Positions 17,320 through 25,987 of a stretch of DNA of 37,055 nucleotides are shown one piece after another. Location: the NCBI GenBank assembly GCA_900116485.1, contig FPAX01000020.1, forward strand, positions 1 through 37,055, in the 5' to 3' direction. Position numbers and translations under genes: made by a program. The notes under the pieces are model-generated. The model made no database searches, was not told where the DNA came from, and saw only the letters and a program-made list of their open reading frames with translations. The stretch's first letter is position 1. Each line of letters opens with the position of its first letter. Source of the DNA: Selenomonas sp. GACV-9. GTDB taxonomy: Bacteria; Bacillota; Negativicutes; Selenomonadales; Selenomonadaceae.

Positions 17320-18678
17320 ATGACAAAACAAGAACTCTTTGATAAATTCGTTGACTTCATGGGACGCTTCGCCGAAATCCGTGCCGTAGCGGCCCTGCGT
17401 GACGGCTTTATCATGACGACACCGTTTACGGTCTGCGGCTCGGTATTCTTGCTGCTCGCCAACCTGCCAATCCCTGGCTATCCGGAATTCATGGCCAGCC
17501 TGTTCGGCCCCGACTGGACGGCTCCGCTCAATGCCGTGGCCGGTGGCACCTTCAGCGTACTTGCCTTGGTTGTCGTACTTGCCGTCACCTATAAATACGT
17601 GGAATCCGAAGGCTGCGATGCTATCATGGCCTCCATCCTCTCGCTCTCGACCTTCCTGATCCTGCTGCCCCCGTCGCTGACTACGAAAGCTGGCGAGACC
17701 GTCGGCGACATCATCCCGAAAGCCTGGGCAGGCAGCAACGGCGTCATCACGGCGATTCTCGTGAGCTTTGCCGCTTCCTGGATTTTCTGCTACTGCGAGA
17801 AGAACCATATCGGCATCAAGATGCCGGACGCTGTCCCCAGCGGCGTAGCCAAAGCCTTTGAGGCGCTGACGCCGGGCATGGCGCTCTTCACCGGCGCCTC
17901 CATCCTCTACGGTCTCTGCCACTACCTCGGCGCAACGACGCTGCCCGAACTCATCTTCAAAATCATCCAGACGCCGCTGCAGGGCCTTTCGGACACACTG
18001 ATCGGCGGATCGATCATCGAAGCGCTCGAAAGCATCCTGTTCTGGGCCGGCATCCATGGCCCGAACGTCGTTGGCGGCGTCGTAAGCCCAATTCTCATTG
18101 CCAACTCGCTCGATAACCAGCATCTTCTGGACATGGGCATGCAGCTGGCGGGCAACCCCGATGCCAAGATCATCACCTGCCAGGTCGACTTCATGGTCAA
18201 GACTGGCGGCTGCGGCCTGACCTTTGGCCTGCTGATTGCCAGCTGGCTCTCGGCCAAATCCTCACAGCTCAAATCGCTGACGAAACTGGCCACGGTTCCT
18301 GGGTTCTTCAACATCAACGAGCCGATTATCTTCGGTCTGCCGATTGTCTTCAATCCGTACCTTTTGATTCCCTTCGTGCTCGTCCCGCTGATTGCCCTCG
18401 TCATGACCTACGCCTCGATTGTCGTCGGGTTCATGGCTCCCTTCAGTGCCGTACAAGTTCCCTGGACCGCCCCGCCCATCATCGCCGGCTTCCTCTTGAA
18501 CGGCTGGCAGGGCGCTGTGGTGCAGCTTGCAACGATCGTGATGTCCACCATCGTCTACTATCCGTTCGTCCGCATGCAGGATAACGTCATGCTCAAAGAA
18601 GAGCAGGCCGCCGATGCAGCAAAACAGCCCCACAAAAACAACGACGAAGCAGAGGGCGTCCCGCAGACGCAGCTCTGA
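17320..18678 (+). CDS. PTS lactose/cellobiose-type permease EIIC, orphan paralogue
   Basis: The 452-aa paralogue of the 13615 permease is collinear along its whole length and identical in most blocks (MTKQELFDKF start, FWAGIHGPNVVGGVV, NINEPIIFGLPIVFNPY). It has a one-residue deletion where copy 1 has QINDVFIKSGG and this has QVDFMVKTGG. The true start is the ATG at 17320 after GAGGGAAACG; a longer in-frame extension would run through the promoter. No EIIA, EIIB or hydrolase accompanies it, so it presumably borrows those from the upstream operon. It has its own promoter with the same operator-like palindrome, suggesting shared control and perhaps a different sugar preference. Confidence 0.93.
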   Translation: MTKQELFDKFVDFMGRFAEIRAVAALRDGFIMTTPFTVCGSVFLLLANLPIPGYPEFMASLFGPDWTAPLNAVAGGTFSVLALVVVLAVTYKYVESEGCDAIMASILSLSTFLILLPPSLTTKAGETVGDIIPKAWAGSNGVITAILVSFAASWIFCYCEKNHIGIKMPDAVPSGVAKAFEALTPGMALFTGASILYGLCHYLGATTLPELIFKIIQTPLQGLSDTLIGGSIIEALESILFWAGIHGPNVVGGVVSPILIANSLDNQHLLDMGMQLAGNPDAKIITCQVDFMVKTGGCGLTFGLLIASWLSAKSSQLKSLTKLATVPGFFNINEPIIFGLPIVFNPYLLIPFVLVPLIALVMTYASIVVGFMAPFSAVQVPWTAPPIIAGFLLNGWQGAVVQLATIVMSTIVYYPFVRMQDNVMLKEEQAADAAKQPHKNNDEAEGVPQTQL

Positions 18679-18691
18679 TGCCTTCCCCATA

Positions 18692-18733
18692 AGAATACGC
18701 CTGACTGGTCTATTGACCGGTCAGGCGTATTCT
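18692..18733. terminator. Hairpin between convergent genes
   Basis: A 19-bp stem with one G-U pair (18692-18710 with 18715-18733) and a 4-base loop lies between IIC copy 2 and the convergent minus gene ending at 18739. U-tracts are weak on both sides. The right arm includes GACCGGTCA. Confidence 0.7.
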
Positions 18734-18738
18734 CGTTC

Positions 18739-19215
18739 TCAGCCCAATGACTGCTTTTTCAAAATCTGCTGGACATCCTCCATCAGCAGCCCTTCCAGTT
18801 CATAGCTCTCAAGCTGCGGATGCAGTGCCTGCAAGATTTGCCAGGCGGTATTCTGCAGGATATCGTAGAGCGGCAAGTCCATCAATTCCTCAAACTCGCC
18901 TAGGCACCCGATCAAGTGACGGTATTCCTCCTCGGAGAAACGCACCGATCCGTCAAGGATACGGTCCACCTCGCGCTGCAAGCGGGCTTGCGGTTCCATG
19001 GACTGGGCCACGTTCACTGCCGCCAGCTTCCTCGTCAGCACGGCAATCTGTTCCTCCGTTTCCGCCGGCGCAATCTCGAGGATATTCCCCAGCTGTACCG
19101 CATAGTGGCGGTGCAGCGCCGCAATCTCCGCCCGCTGCTCATCGTAGGCCGCAAAGTCTGCGGCCTGTTCCACTGCCTCTTCATATAGGGCCTGTATATA
19201 CTGCTCATCTTTCAT
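18739..19215 (-). CDS. Hypothetical helical protein
   Basis: A 158-aa protein, almost entirely predicted helix and rich in Glu, Gln, Leu and Ala, without signal peptide, membrane segment or metal motif. The start at 19215 has a GGGGGAA-type ribosome site. No family recognised. A convergent hairpin lies just downstream. The next minus gene upstream (19298-19756) ends 82 bases before it with no clear terminator, so the two might be cotranscribed. Confidence 0.65.
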   Translation of the reverse strand: MKDEQYIQALYEEAVEQAADFAAYDEQRAEIAALHRHYAVQLGNILEIAPAETEEQIAVLTRKLAAVNVAQSMEPQARLQREVDRILDGSVRFSEEEYRHLIGCLGEFEELMDLPLYDILQNTAWQILQALHPQLESYELEGLLMEDVQQILKKQSLG

Positions 19216-19297
19216 AGCGATTCCCCCATCTCTGCCTTATTCCCCTCTATCATATACAAAGAACCGCGCCAGCGTCAAATCCCACAAGCACTGCCAC

Positions 19298-19756
19298 TCA
19301 TTCCTCCTCGTCATCCCACTCCTCTGTCATGGCGGAATGGAAGGCTGCGACGACATCATCTGGCACCACAAACGAATCCAGCCGGAACCGCGCATCAAAC
19401 ACCGCCTTGCTGTCCAATTCTTCATCCAGCAAAGCCGCAAAGCCTTCCGCCTTGGTGATGCTCTCCAAGTTTATCTTCTTTTCTATGGCTGGGGCCATGG
19501 CATCGAAATCGTAACCATACACAGTGATTACCCCATTGCTGCCCACCCAGGCTTTGACCGCATATAATGACGAACCTTCATAATCATAGCCAAACTCACA
19601 GGTACGTCCATTCATGGCCCAATCAACCCCTGTGCCATCGTCACCATTGTAGTAGCCAAGGGTCCGGATGAGGCCTTTATTGCCTCTTTCCGTAAGCTCG
19701 TCTGCTACATGATCCATACTCTCAACCAATTTCTGATAAACCTGTCCTACATCCAT
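19298..19756 (-). CDS. Hypothetical protein
   Basis: A 152-aa acidic soluble protein with a helical start (VYQKLVESMDHVADEL), a middle predicted beta region (RTLGYYNGDDGTGVDWAMN, FGYDYEGSSLYAVKAWV) and a strongly acidic tail (EEWDDEEE). No family recognised; it resembles small immunity- or SMI1-like cytosolic proteins only in general composition, which is not evidence. AAGGAGG lies 8 bases before the ATG at 19756. Confidence 0.62.
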   Translation of the reverse strand: MDVGQVYQKLVESMDHVADELTERGNKGLIRTLGYYNGDDGTGVDWAMNGRTCEFGYDYEGSSLYAVKAWVGSNGVITVYGYDFDAMAPAIEKKINLESITKAEGFAALLDEELDSKAVFDARFRLDSFVVPDDVVAAFHSAMTEEWDDEEE

Positions 19757-19889
19757 CACTGCATCCTCCTTGCTCCTATCAATCTTCTGAACCTATTCTT
19801 CTTTTTCCTCTTGCGTTTCCACTCAATGATAACGGACTGGTTTTCAAAGAAATTTATACCAGCTTTAAAATACCATTAAATCTCCCCCA

Positions 19890-19929
19890 TCAAAAAGCCG
19901 CCATCGAGTGATCTCTCGATAGCGGCTTT
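19890..19929 (-). terminator. Terminator of the 487-aa hypothetical gene
   Basis: A 15-bp stem with one G-U pair (19894-19908 with 19915-19929) is followed on the minus strand by TTTTTG. It lies 10 bases after the stop codon. Confidence 0.88.
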
Positions 19930-19939
19930 CGTTCGCTTA

Positions 19940-21403
19940 TTATCGTTGCTGCCGTTCCTGCCTTTCGGCGGCAAATCTCTCAGCCAAACGCTTGCTGATT
20001 TTCTGCCAGGCAGTATGCATCTGTTCCTGCTGCTGGATTTCTTCAACCGGCAGGCCTGGCCCCTTATCTTCCTCATCGGTGATAAACACAAAGGGCTGGC
20101 GTGGTGCCTCGCGCTCGTCTACGCGCCGGAGCTTATCCGTGAACTCCATATCCTTGCCCGCTGGCTTGCGGCCGCGCAATACATCCCCGGCGGACTCCGC
20201 CTGCTTATCGTTCTCCTTGCCCAGCAGAGCATCCAACAGCTGTCCTTCCTCCTCAGCCTGGCGGCGCTGCATAGCAAGATAGTCAAGTCCCTGCGCTTCT
20301 TCCTGCTTGTAGTCCTGCTTTTGCTTCTGCTTGGCTTTGGCAGTTTGTACCGAACCGCCAAAGGTCTTAGCGATGGCATCCTGCACTTCTTCTTGGAAGG
20401 ATTCGCTCTCGGTGTCAATGGGACTGCCGCCCTTTACCTGATTTATCATCTTACGAATCTGATTGACGATATCATTCTCCCCTTGCGGGTCGAGTTCATT
20501 CAAGGCACTGGCTAGCGTATCATAGAACGAGTCATCCTTGCCGTAATCCTCCAAAAACCGGTTCAGCTGCGTGGCCAATACGCCAAGGGCACCCCCCTGC
20601 GTATTTTTCATCCGCATATCATAGCAAAACGTCTCTTCGTTGAAGGTCACTACGGGTGCCGATACCGCATCCCCATAAAGCGCCGCATAGGCTTCTTCAT
20701 AAGTCGCATGAGGTTTTAGTATCTCGCCGACGGTGTCGGTGATATATCCCTGCATCCACTGACGGACTACGGACTTCCCGTTTGCGATCTCCTGCTCCTG
20801 CGTCAAGGTTTCCTCGATGCCCGTCGCTTCGGTCCAGCGGTAATGCTTCGTAGCGATTTCCGTTACTGGCGTATAGAGGCTTGCCGATGTATCAAGAACC
20901 TCGGCAGACGTAGCCGCAGCCGTTGCTGGCGGCTTGTCCGCTATGGCAAAATCCTGCTCGATTGCCGGCAAACCTAACTCCTTATAAGTCGCCGGCACCT
21001 GCGAAAATTCGCCCATCGGAATCTCTGAAACGATCTGCTCCAGCCGCTTTTTATCCGCCTCGGGGTCATAAGGACTGCCCTGTGAATAGTACCTTTCATT
21101 GCACTGCTGATAATAGGCAATGCCGCGCTCCAGTGCTGTCAGCTCATCGTCCCGCGTCCAGCCCTTTCCATAGGGCGTATAGGGCGCGTAGGCACCATTG
21201 GCTGGCTCGAGCCAGACCTTCCCTCCCTGTACACGCGTCGATATGCCTTCCAGCAAATTGGCGGCGATATCTACCTGATAAGCCGGTGCCGTCAGTAAAG
21301 ACGCCGTATCTGCCGCCTTGCTCTGATTTTCTGCCTTATTGGCGGCACTTAGCTGGTAGTCGATAAAGCCCGCACTAGCCGCCTCTTTGGTGCCAATCAT
21401 CAT
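19940..21403 (-). CDS. Hypothetical 487-aa protein
   Basis: No family recognised. The protein has no signal peptide or membrane helix. The N-terminus is Ala/Ser-rich (GTKEAASAGFIDYQLSAANK). A middle region (about 75-290) is rich in Tyr, Trp and acidic residues and looks globular. The last third (about 320-487) is charged and Gln/Lys/Glu-rich, probably coiled coil or disordered (AKAKQKQKQDYKQEEAQ, EEIQQQEQMHTAWQKISKRL). AAGGAGG lies 8 bases before the first of two ATG codons. It has its own promoter candidate at 21440-21469 and a strong terminator, so it is a single-gene unit. The layout resembles large flagellar or surface-associated proteins only vaguely, and I assign no function. Confidence 0.7.
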   Translation of the reverse strand: MMIGTKEAASAGFIDYQLSAANKAENQSKAADTASLLTAPAYQVDIAANLLEGISTRVQGGKVWLEPANGAYAPYTPYGKGWTRDDELTALERGIAYYQQCNERYYSQGSPYDPEADKKRLEQIVSEIPMGEFSQVPATYKELGLPAIEQDFAIADKPPATAAATSAEVLDTSASLYTPVTEIATKHYRWTEATGIEETLTQEQEIANGKSVVRQWMQGYITDTVGEILKPHATYEEAYAALYGDAVSAPVVTFNEETFCYDMRMKNTQGGALGVLATQLNRFLEDYGKDDSFYDTLASALNELDPQGENDIVNQIRKMINQVKGGSPIDTESESFQEEVQDAIAKTFGGSVQTAKAKQKQKQDYKQEEAQGLDYLAMQRRQAEEEGQLLDALLGKENDKQAESAGDVLRGRKPAGKDMEFTDKLRRVDEREAPRQPFVFITDEEDKGPGLPVEEIQQQEQMHTAWQKISKRLAERFAAERQERQQR

Positions 21404-21439
21404 GCGATCATCCTCCTTGGCGCATCTTCCCCTCTCCCC

Positions 21440-21469
21440 AATATATCGAATATTTCGTAAAAAAGTTAA
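21440..21469 (-). promoter_or_regulatory. Possible promoter of the 487-aa hypothetical gene
   Basis: On the minus strand TTAACT (21469-21464), an 18-base spacer and TATATT (21445-21440) directly follow the glnA terminator. Confidence 0.5.
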
Positions 21470-21470
21470 G

Positions 21471-21504
21471 AAAAAACGAGACCACCCACAAAGGATGGTC
21501 TCGT
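21471..21504 (-). terminator. Glutamine synthetase terminator
   Basis: A 12-bp stem with one G-U pair (21476-21487 with 21493-21504) is followed on the minus strand by TTTTTT. It lies about 19 bases after the stop codon. Confidence 0.9.
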
Positions 21505-21522
21505 CTTACCGATAGGAACCTA

Positions 21523-23409
21523 TCAAATCATGTTCTTGGAATAGGAATCGTAGAGTGCTTTGAGCTCTTCGATTTTGTCATACATCTCGACCTGCAGGCC
21601 CGATGCCGTGGCGTAATCGCCTTCGTTGAGGGCATTGATGAGCAGCGTGAACAGCGATTTCTCGTCGATGCTGTCTTTTGCCAGATAGGTGCGAATGCCG
21701 TTGATTTTGTTCCAGTTGTAGGAATCCTGATCCGTAACGAAATCGGATTTGATTTCGCGGGCCTTGCGGACAATGTCGCGGTTCTCCGGAATGATGCGGG
21801 CGATGAGCTCCGTCTTCCAGCGAATCAGCGCACCATCGCGGAATGCATTGATGATCTGGTCGTTCAAAGCACCGCCGCTCGTAATGACAGCTTTCTTCTC
21901 CGGATAGTTCTCGAAGTTCTGCATGTTCTCCCAAACCGTAGCCGGCGGAGCACCAAACAGGCGGTCACGCTCTTCTTCGGTATAGTCTTCGAATACATCC
22001 TTCTCCGAACGATACGCGCGGTCTTTCTCGAGGTAGAAGCCTTCCTCGCCAGCTTCCTTGGAAAGCTCAGCCAGAAGCTCTGCCGTCGTGTGTTTGACAG
22101 CGACCTTGATGCCGTCGAGGCAAGCCGAGTAGATGGCCGCAAGAACGAGATACGTATTCGTGTACGGGTTGCAGGCACGCAGCTCGAAACGCGTAGCATA
22201 CGGATTGCCGAGGTCGCGGATAAGGCCGGCGAGGATCGTACGGTTACGGGACGGCTGATCCGGTTTGTGGCCCAGCGACGTGACGATGCAGACCGGAGCC
22301 TCGAAGCCCGGTTTGAGGCGGTTCAGCGAGTCATTCGTAGCCGAAACGAACGGGTTGATGCTCTCATAGTTCTTGAGCAGGCCCATGATGGCACCATAGC
22401 CCACCGAGCTCATGAAGTCTTTGAGCTGATCGTCCGCCGTGAACAGGTTGTGGAGCTTGCCGTCTTTCGTGATGGCAGCCATGCCGATGTGCGTATGCTC
22501 GCCGTTACCAGCCAGGCCAATCATCGGTTTTGCCTTGAAGCTGACCTCGAGGCCCATGGAGCGGAATACTTCCTTGACCACCGTGCGGACGAAGATCTCG
22601 TTGTCGGCAGCCTGCAGGGCATCGGCAAAGCGCCAGTCAATCTCGAGCTGCTCACAGACATGGGTCATATGACCGTTCTCGTCAATCTGTGCCTTGAGGC
22701 CGCCGACCTCTTTATGCCCCATCTCAACGTTGAAGCCATATTTATCCAGCTCCAGCAGGCAGTTCTCCATGGCCGTGCGGACAGCACCATGGGTACGCTC
22801 CCAATACTGCTCCTGCATGACCTGGGAAGCGGACATCTCCTCGATAGCAGCTTCCTCGAGCGGCGTCTTGACCCAGAACTCGAGCTCCGTAGCCGACGTG
22901 AAGGAGATATCGACGACATCGTTACCATCGATGCTCTCAAGACCGGACATCTTCGGATTCTCTTTGAAGAGCTTCAAGAGCTCATTCTTGACGAATTCCA
23001 TCGAGTCAGCGAGGACGGCGCGGGAGTCAACGCGTTTGCCCTCATGCACGAGGAAGGACGGGATGCGCAGCGTGCCGACCGGCTTGCCCGTTTCGTCATC
23101 GTAGTATTCCATGTTGTAGTCAACGAACCAGTTGACGGACGGATCGATCGGCATATCGACTTTGGCGTTGTTCAGCGTAGCGATACCCGTGAGTACGACG
23201 GAAGAACCATCGGTCTGTACAGCCGTGCCGGCATAGAAATCATCGATATCCTTGAGGAAAATGCGGACCGGGATCTTTTCATCCGTATCGTTGCCGGCCA
23301 TATCGACGCCAACGAGCGAAACGAATTTGATTTCCGGATGCGACTTGACGAGATCAAGCACTTCTTCTTTGCTGGAGTTTGCCGGGATTACATAGAGTAA
23401 ATCTTCCAT
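21523..23409 (-). CDS. glnA: Glutamine synthetase, long form with C-terminal extension
   Basis: Makes glutamine from glutamate, ammonia and ATP in the cytoplasm. The 628-aa protein has an N-terminal beta-grasp-like part (about 1-110) and a catalytic domain with ELEFW (175-179), GHKEVGG (231-237), NGEHTHIGM (302-310), the RNR segment (388-390) and RFELRACNPYTNTYL (407-421), which are metal- and nucleotide-binding features of the family. About 170 helical residues follow the catalytic core, making it longer than ordinary type I enzymes (about 440-470 aa) and shorter than type III (about 700 aa). The promoter and a terminator-like leader with an alternative hairpin suggest control by transcription attenuation. 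It appears monocistronic. Confidence 0.9.
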   Translation of the reverse strand: MEDLLYVIPANSSKEEVLDLVKSHPEIKFVSLVGVDMAGNDTDEKIPVRIFLKDIDDFYAGTAVQTDGSSVVLTGIATLNNAKVDMPIDPSVNWFVDYNMEYYDDETGKPVGTLRIPSFLVHEGKRVDSRAVLADSMEFVKNELLKLFKENPKMSGLESIDGNDVVDISFTSATELEFWVKTPLEEAAIEEMSASQVMQEQYWERTHGAVRTAMENCLLELDKYGFNVEMGHKEVGGLKAQIDENGHMTHVCEQLEIDWRFADALQAADNEIFVRTVVKEVFRSMGLEVSFKAKPMIGLAGNGEHTHIGMAAITKDGKLHNLFTADDQLKDFMSSVGYGAIMGLLKNYESINPFVSATNDSLNRLKPGFEAPVCIVTSLGHKPDQPSRNRTILAGLIRDLGNPYATRFELRACNPYTNTYLVLAAIYSACLDGIKVAVKHTTAELLAELSKEAGEEGFYLEKDRAYRSEKDVFEDYTEEERDRLFGAPPATVWENMQNFENYPEKKAVITSGGALNDQIINAFRDGALIRWKTELIARIIPENRDIVRKAREIKSDFVTDQDSYNWNKINGIRTYLAKDSIDEKSLFTLLINALNEGDYATASGLQVEMYDKIEELKALYDSYSKNMI

Positions 23410-23440
23410 CGTATACCATCCTTTTCATTTAGACATACAG

Positions 23441-23510
23441 AAAAAGCCATACAGAATATACCCGAGCCGGGCGGCTCGCGGACTCCTATCCTGCATGGCT
23501 TCGTTGCCAT
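23441..23510 (-). promoter_or_regulatory. Attenuator-like leader of glnA with competing hairpin
   Basis: On the minus strand a 10-bp stem (23500-23491 with 23454-23445, with G-U) encloses an internal loop and a 6-bp CGAGCC/GGCTCG hairpin, and is followed by TTTTTC: a terminator. Its 5' arm overlaps a second hairpin, ATGGC-AACGAA-GCCAT (23510-23495), so the two cannot form together. The hexaloop has A at position 1 and G at position 4, as in ANTAR-protein target hairpins. Only one such hairpin is clear; ANTAR sites normally have two. The control mechanism is inference. Confidence 0.62.
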
Positions 23511-23533
23511 AAGTTATTTTGTTTACAGGTGTT

Positions 23534-23562
23534 ATATTAACACAGCCCGATTTGTTTGTAAA
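23534..23562 (-). promoter_or_regulatory. Promoter of glnA
   Basis: On the minus strand TTTACA (23562-23557), a 17-base spacer and TAATAT (23539-23534) precede the leader. Confidence 0.65.
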
Positions 23563-23587
23563 GGTACAAATTTTGTATACATCAACC

Positions 23588-25231
23588 TCAGCGATGGCTC
23601 TTGACCTGGCGCTGCACCTTGCCTTGGACGGCAGCTTCAAAGTCCACGAGATTCAGGCCAAACACCTGCCGGAAGGCCTTCTGACCATCGCCTGTCGAGC
23701 GCACGGCCTCCTGCCAGTCGGAAAGTGACTTCCAGCCATAGCGGGTCACGAGCTCCGCTGTCGCGTATTCGGTAAGCACCGAGGCCGTATCATCGGTAAA
23801 GCTGTCAGCGACCTGCCGATAGCCATCTGGCGTTTCCATCTGAGCCAGCTGCGGGATGACGCCCTTCTCGCGCAGGCTCGCAATCCAGGCGTGCTGGTAC
23901 TGCGGCAGCGTGCCGAGTCCCGCCTCGCCGAGCCGCGCAACGCCCATGATGTAGCCGGCACCGCGCACGAGCCACTCGATGTTGCGCTCGGGCGCCCCCA
24001 TGCGCTGTCCCTGCATAACGCGCATCAGCAGCGCCCCCATTGTGAAGATGCGCTGCCTGTCAGACTCGAGCTGCTGCGCATTGATGAGTATCGTACTGCC
24101 GTTCTCAATCCACAGGCTCGCAGCTGCTATTTCAGCCGCCTTTTCCGCAGGCAGATCACAATAGAGCGCCACGGCCTGCGCCATATCCTGCTGACTAGGC
24201 GAGAGCACGAGCTGATATTCGCCGCGCAGCTGCCGTCCCAAACGGCGGGCAAAGAGATCCTGGGCAGCTTCTGCCTGCCGCTGCAGGGAGTCCACCAGCC
24301 CCTTATCGACGCCTTCGCGGGCCTCGAAGTGCAGCGCAGCCGTTTTCTGCTGCTCGGCCGCCCACCACTGGGAAAACTCTTGCAAAAAGTCAGCAAGCTC
24401 GATGCCAAAGGTCTGGGCAAAGGCGTTTTCCCCTTGATGAATCTCCCGCAGCTTGCGGAAATAGTCCGCAAGCTTAATCTCTTCCTCGCCCTTGGCATAG
24501 CGGGTCAACAGATACCATGTCATAAGGTCAGCCATCTGATAGGTATGCAGATCCTTGCACATGAGGTCCTTGCGCTGGCGCAGCGTATTGTGCTGGAGCT
24601 CCTGGGGACTTGCCGTCTTTGGAGCCCGCATGAGCTCCACCTTGACGTCAAGGATCCATTTCGTCATCGTCTTGCCGCCAAGACTTTCCGCTATCCGCGC
24701 GCCGATATAGTCAGCCGAACCTTCTTCGAGCCAGAACAGCGCCTTCTCATCGGTATCATTGCCATCACTGAGCTCATACTGTACCTGATGGAAAAGTTCG
24801 TGAGCCGTCGTGCTGATGCGGTCGCTTGGCCCCGTCATGACGCCAGCCTTGCCATTGATGGCCGTAACGGCCCTTTTGCCGCCCGTCCAGCCCCCCGAAA
24901 TGTCAGCAATCGACTTGGCCTCGGCAGGCTCCAAATCAAATTCCCGTTCGAGCACCTGCTGGTAGTCAGCCTCGCTGCCAGCCACATAGACCTCGACATC
25001 GCGCGTCAGTCGCACGCCCATGCCCGCCTGCAGCTGGTCATTGAATGCCGCAGCAGCCTTTTCTACATCACGTAGCATAGCTGCATCCGGCCTTCCTTCC
25101 GCCTGCACATGAATCGTGCCATCGCCTGTCCTCCCCCATGCCGTCAGATCCTTACCGCCCCATTTGAGCACGCCAATGGTCATGCCAGCAGCGAGCAGGA
25201 AAGCGAGCAATAAACAACCAATCTTTTTCAT
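23588..25231 (-). CDS. Secreted or membrane-anchored zincin metallopeptidase-like protein
   Basis: The 547-aa protein has an N-terminal signal or anchor (about 4-22, IGCLLLAFLLAAGMTIGVL) and a gluzincin-type zinc site HELFH (144-148) with a downstream WLEEGSADY (third ligand Glu about 170), so it is probably an extracytoplasmic metallopeptidase of the peptidase MA-like group. The remaining 370 residues are helical, with a second related-looking half (about 330-547) that lacks a zinc motif. GAGGTGA precedes the ATG, which lies 10 bases after the ABC permease stop, so it is the last gene of the ABC operon. Substrate unknown. No terminator is visible between its stop and the glnA promoter. Confidence 0.8.
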   Translation of the reverse strand: MKKIGCLLLAFLLAAGMTIGVLKWGGKDLTAWGRTGDGTIHVQAEGRPDAAMLRDVEKAAAAFNDQLQAGMGVRLTRDVEVYVAGSEADYQQVLEREFDLEPAEAKSIADISGGWTGGKRAVTAINGKAGVMTGPSDRISTTAHELFHQVQYELSDGNDTDEKALFWLEEGSADYIGARIAESLGGKTMTKWILDVKVELMRAPKTASPQELQHNTLRQRKDLMCKDLHTYQMADLMTWYLLTRYAKGEEEIKLADYFRKLREIHQGENAFAQTFGIELADFLQEFSQWWAAEQQKTAALHFEAREGVDKGLVDSLQRQAEAAQDLFARRLGRQLRGEYQLVLSPSQQDMAQAVALYCDLPAEKAAEIAAASLWIENGSTILINAQQLESDRQRIFTMGALLMRVMQGQRMGAPERNIEWLVRGAGYIMGVARLGEAGLGTLPQYQHAWIASLREKGVIPQLAQMETPDGYRQVADSFTDDTASVLTEYATAELVTRYGWKSLSDWQEAVRSTGDGQKAFRQVFGLNLVDFEAAVQGKVQRQVKSHR

Positions 25232-25240
25232 TGCATCACC

Positions 25241-25987
25241 TCACTGCTGCCAGCGGCAGGCAAAATACTCCACCAGATCGATAAGGCCAAACAACAACAG
25301 TCCCAGGAAACTCAGGACGACAATGCCGGCATACATCTCCAGATAATTGACCCGCAGCCAGGCATCCATGATATAGTAGCCCATGCCATACTGAGTGCCA
25401 AAAGTCTCCGTGAAGAACAGTACCGAGATTGCCGTCGCCATCGCCACGCGCACGGCCGTGATGAACTTCGGCAGCGACGCCGGGAAAATCACATAACGGA
25501 AAAGCTGGCCAAAGGAAGCGCCCAGCGAATACAGCGGATAATACGTCTCCTCGGGGATAGCCCGGATGCCATCGCGCACGGCGATGATGACCTGAAACAC
25601 GATGATCAGGAAAATCATGAGGATCTTTGACCACTCGCCGATGCCTGCTAAGAGCATCAGTATGGGCAGTAAAGCAATCTTTGGAATCGGATAGGTCAGA
25701 TAGACCAGCGGCGCCAGCAGCCTGTCGGCCCGCGGGAAATACCCCATGATGAGCCCGATCGGGTAGCCGATGCCTACGGCCAGCACGAGACCTGCGGCGA
25801 TGCGCCAAAGGCTGTAAGCCCCATGAATGGCAATCGCCTGCATGAATACGTGACTGAGCTTTACCAACACCTTGTCCGGTGCCGGTATGATTGGCAGTTC
25901 CACCAGCAGGGAAATCGCCCACCAAAGGGCCAGCAGGAATACGGCGCCGCCAAGGTAGGCGCGCAATACGACTTTTCCATTTCTCAT
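25241..25987 (-). CDS. ABC transporter permease, nitrate/sulfonate/taurine type
   Basis: The 248-aa inner-membrane permease of the SsuC/TauC family has about six membrane helices and the cytoplasmic EAA loop (about 145-175, SLGASFGQLFRYVIFPASLP) that contacts the ATPase. Its ATG overlaps the ATPase stop by four bases (ATGA at 25984-25987), indicating translational coupling. It works with the ATPase (25984-26739) and the lipoprotein (26762-27706). Substrate cannot be read from sequence; relatives carry sulfonates, taurine, nitrate, bicarbonate or thiamine precursors. Confidence 0.93.
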   Translation of the reverse strand: MRNGKVVLRAYLGGAVFLLALWWAISLLVELPIIPAPDKVLVKLSHVFMQAIAIHGAYSLWRIAAGLVLAVGIGYPIGLIMGYFPRADRLLAPLVYLTYPIPKIALLPILMLLAGIGEWSKILMIFLIIVFQVIIAVRDGIRAIPEETYYPLYSLGASFGQLFRYVIFPASLPKFITAVRVAMATAISVLFFTETFGTQYGMGYYIMDAWLRVNYLEMYAGIVVLSFLGLLLFGLIDLVEYFACRWQQ

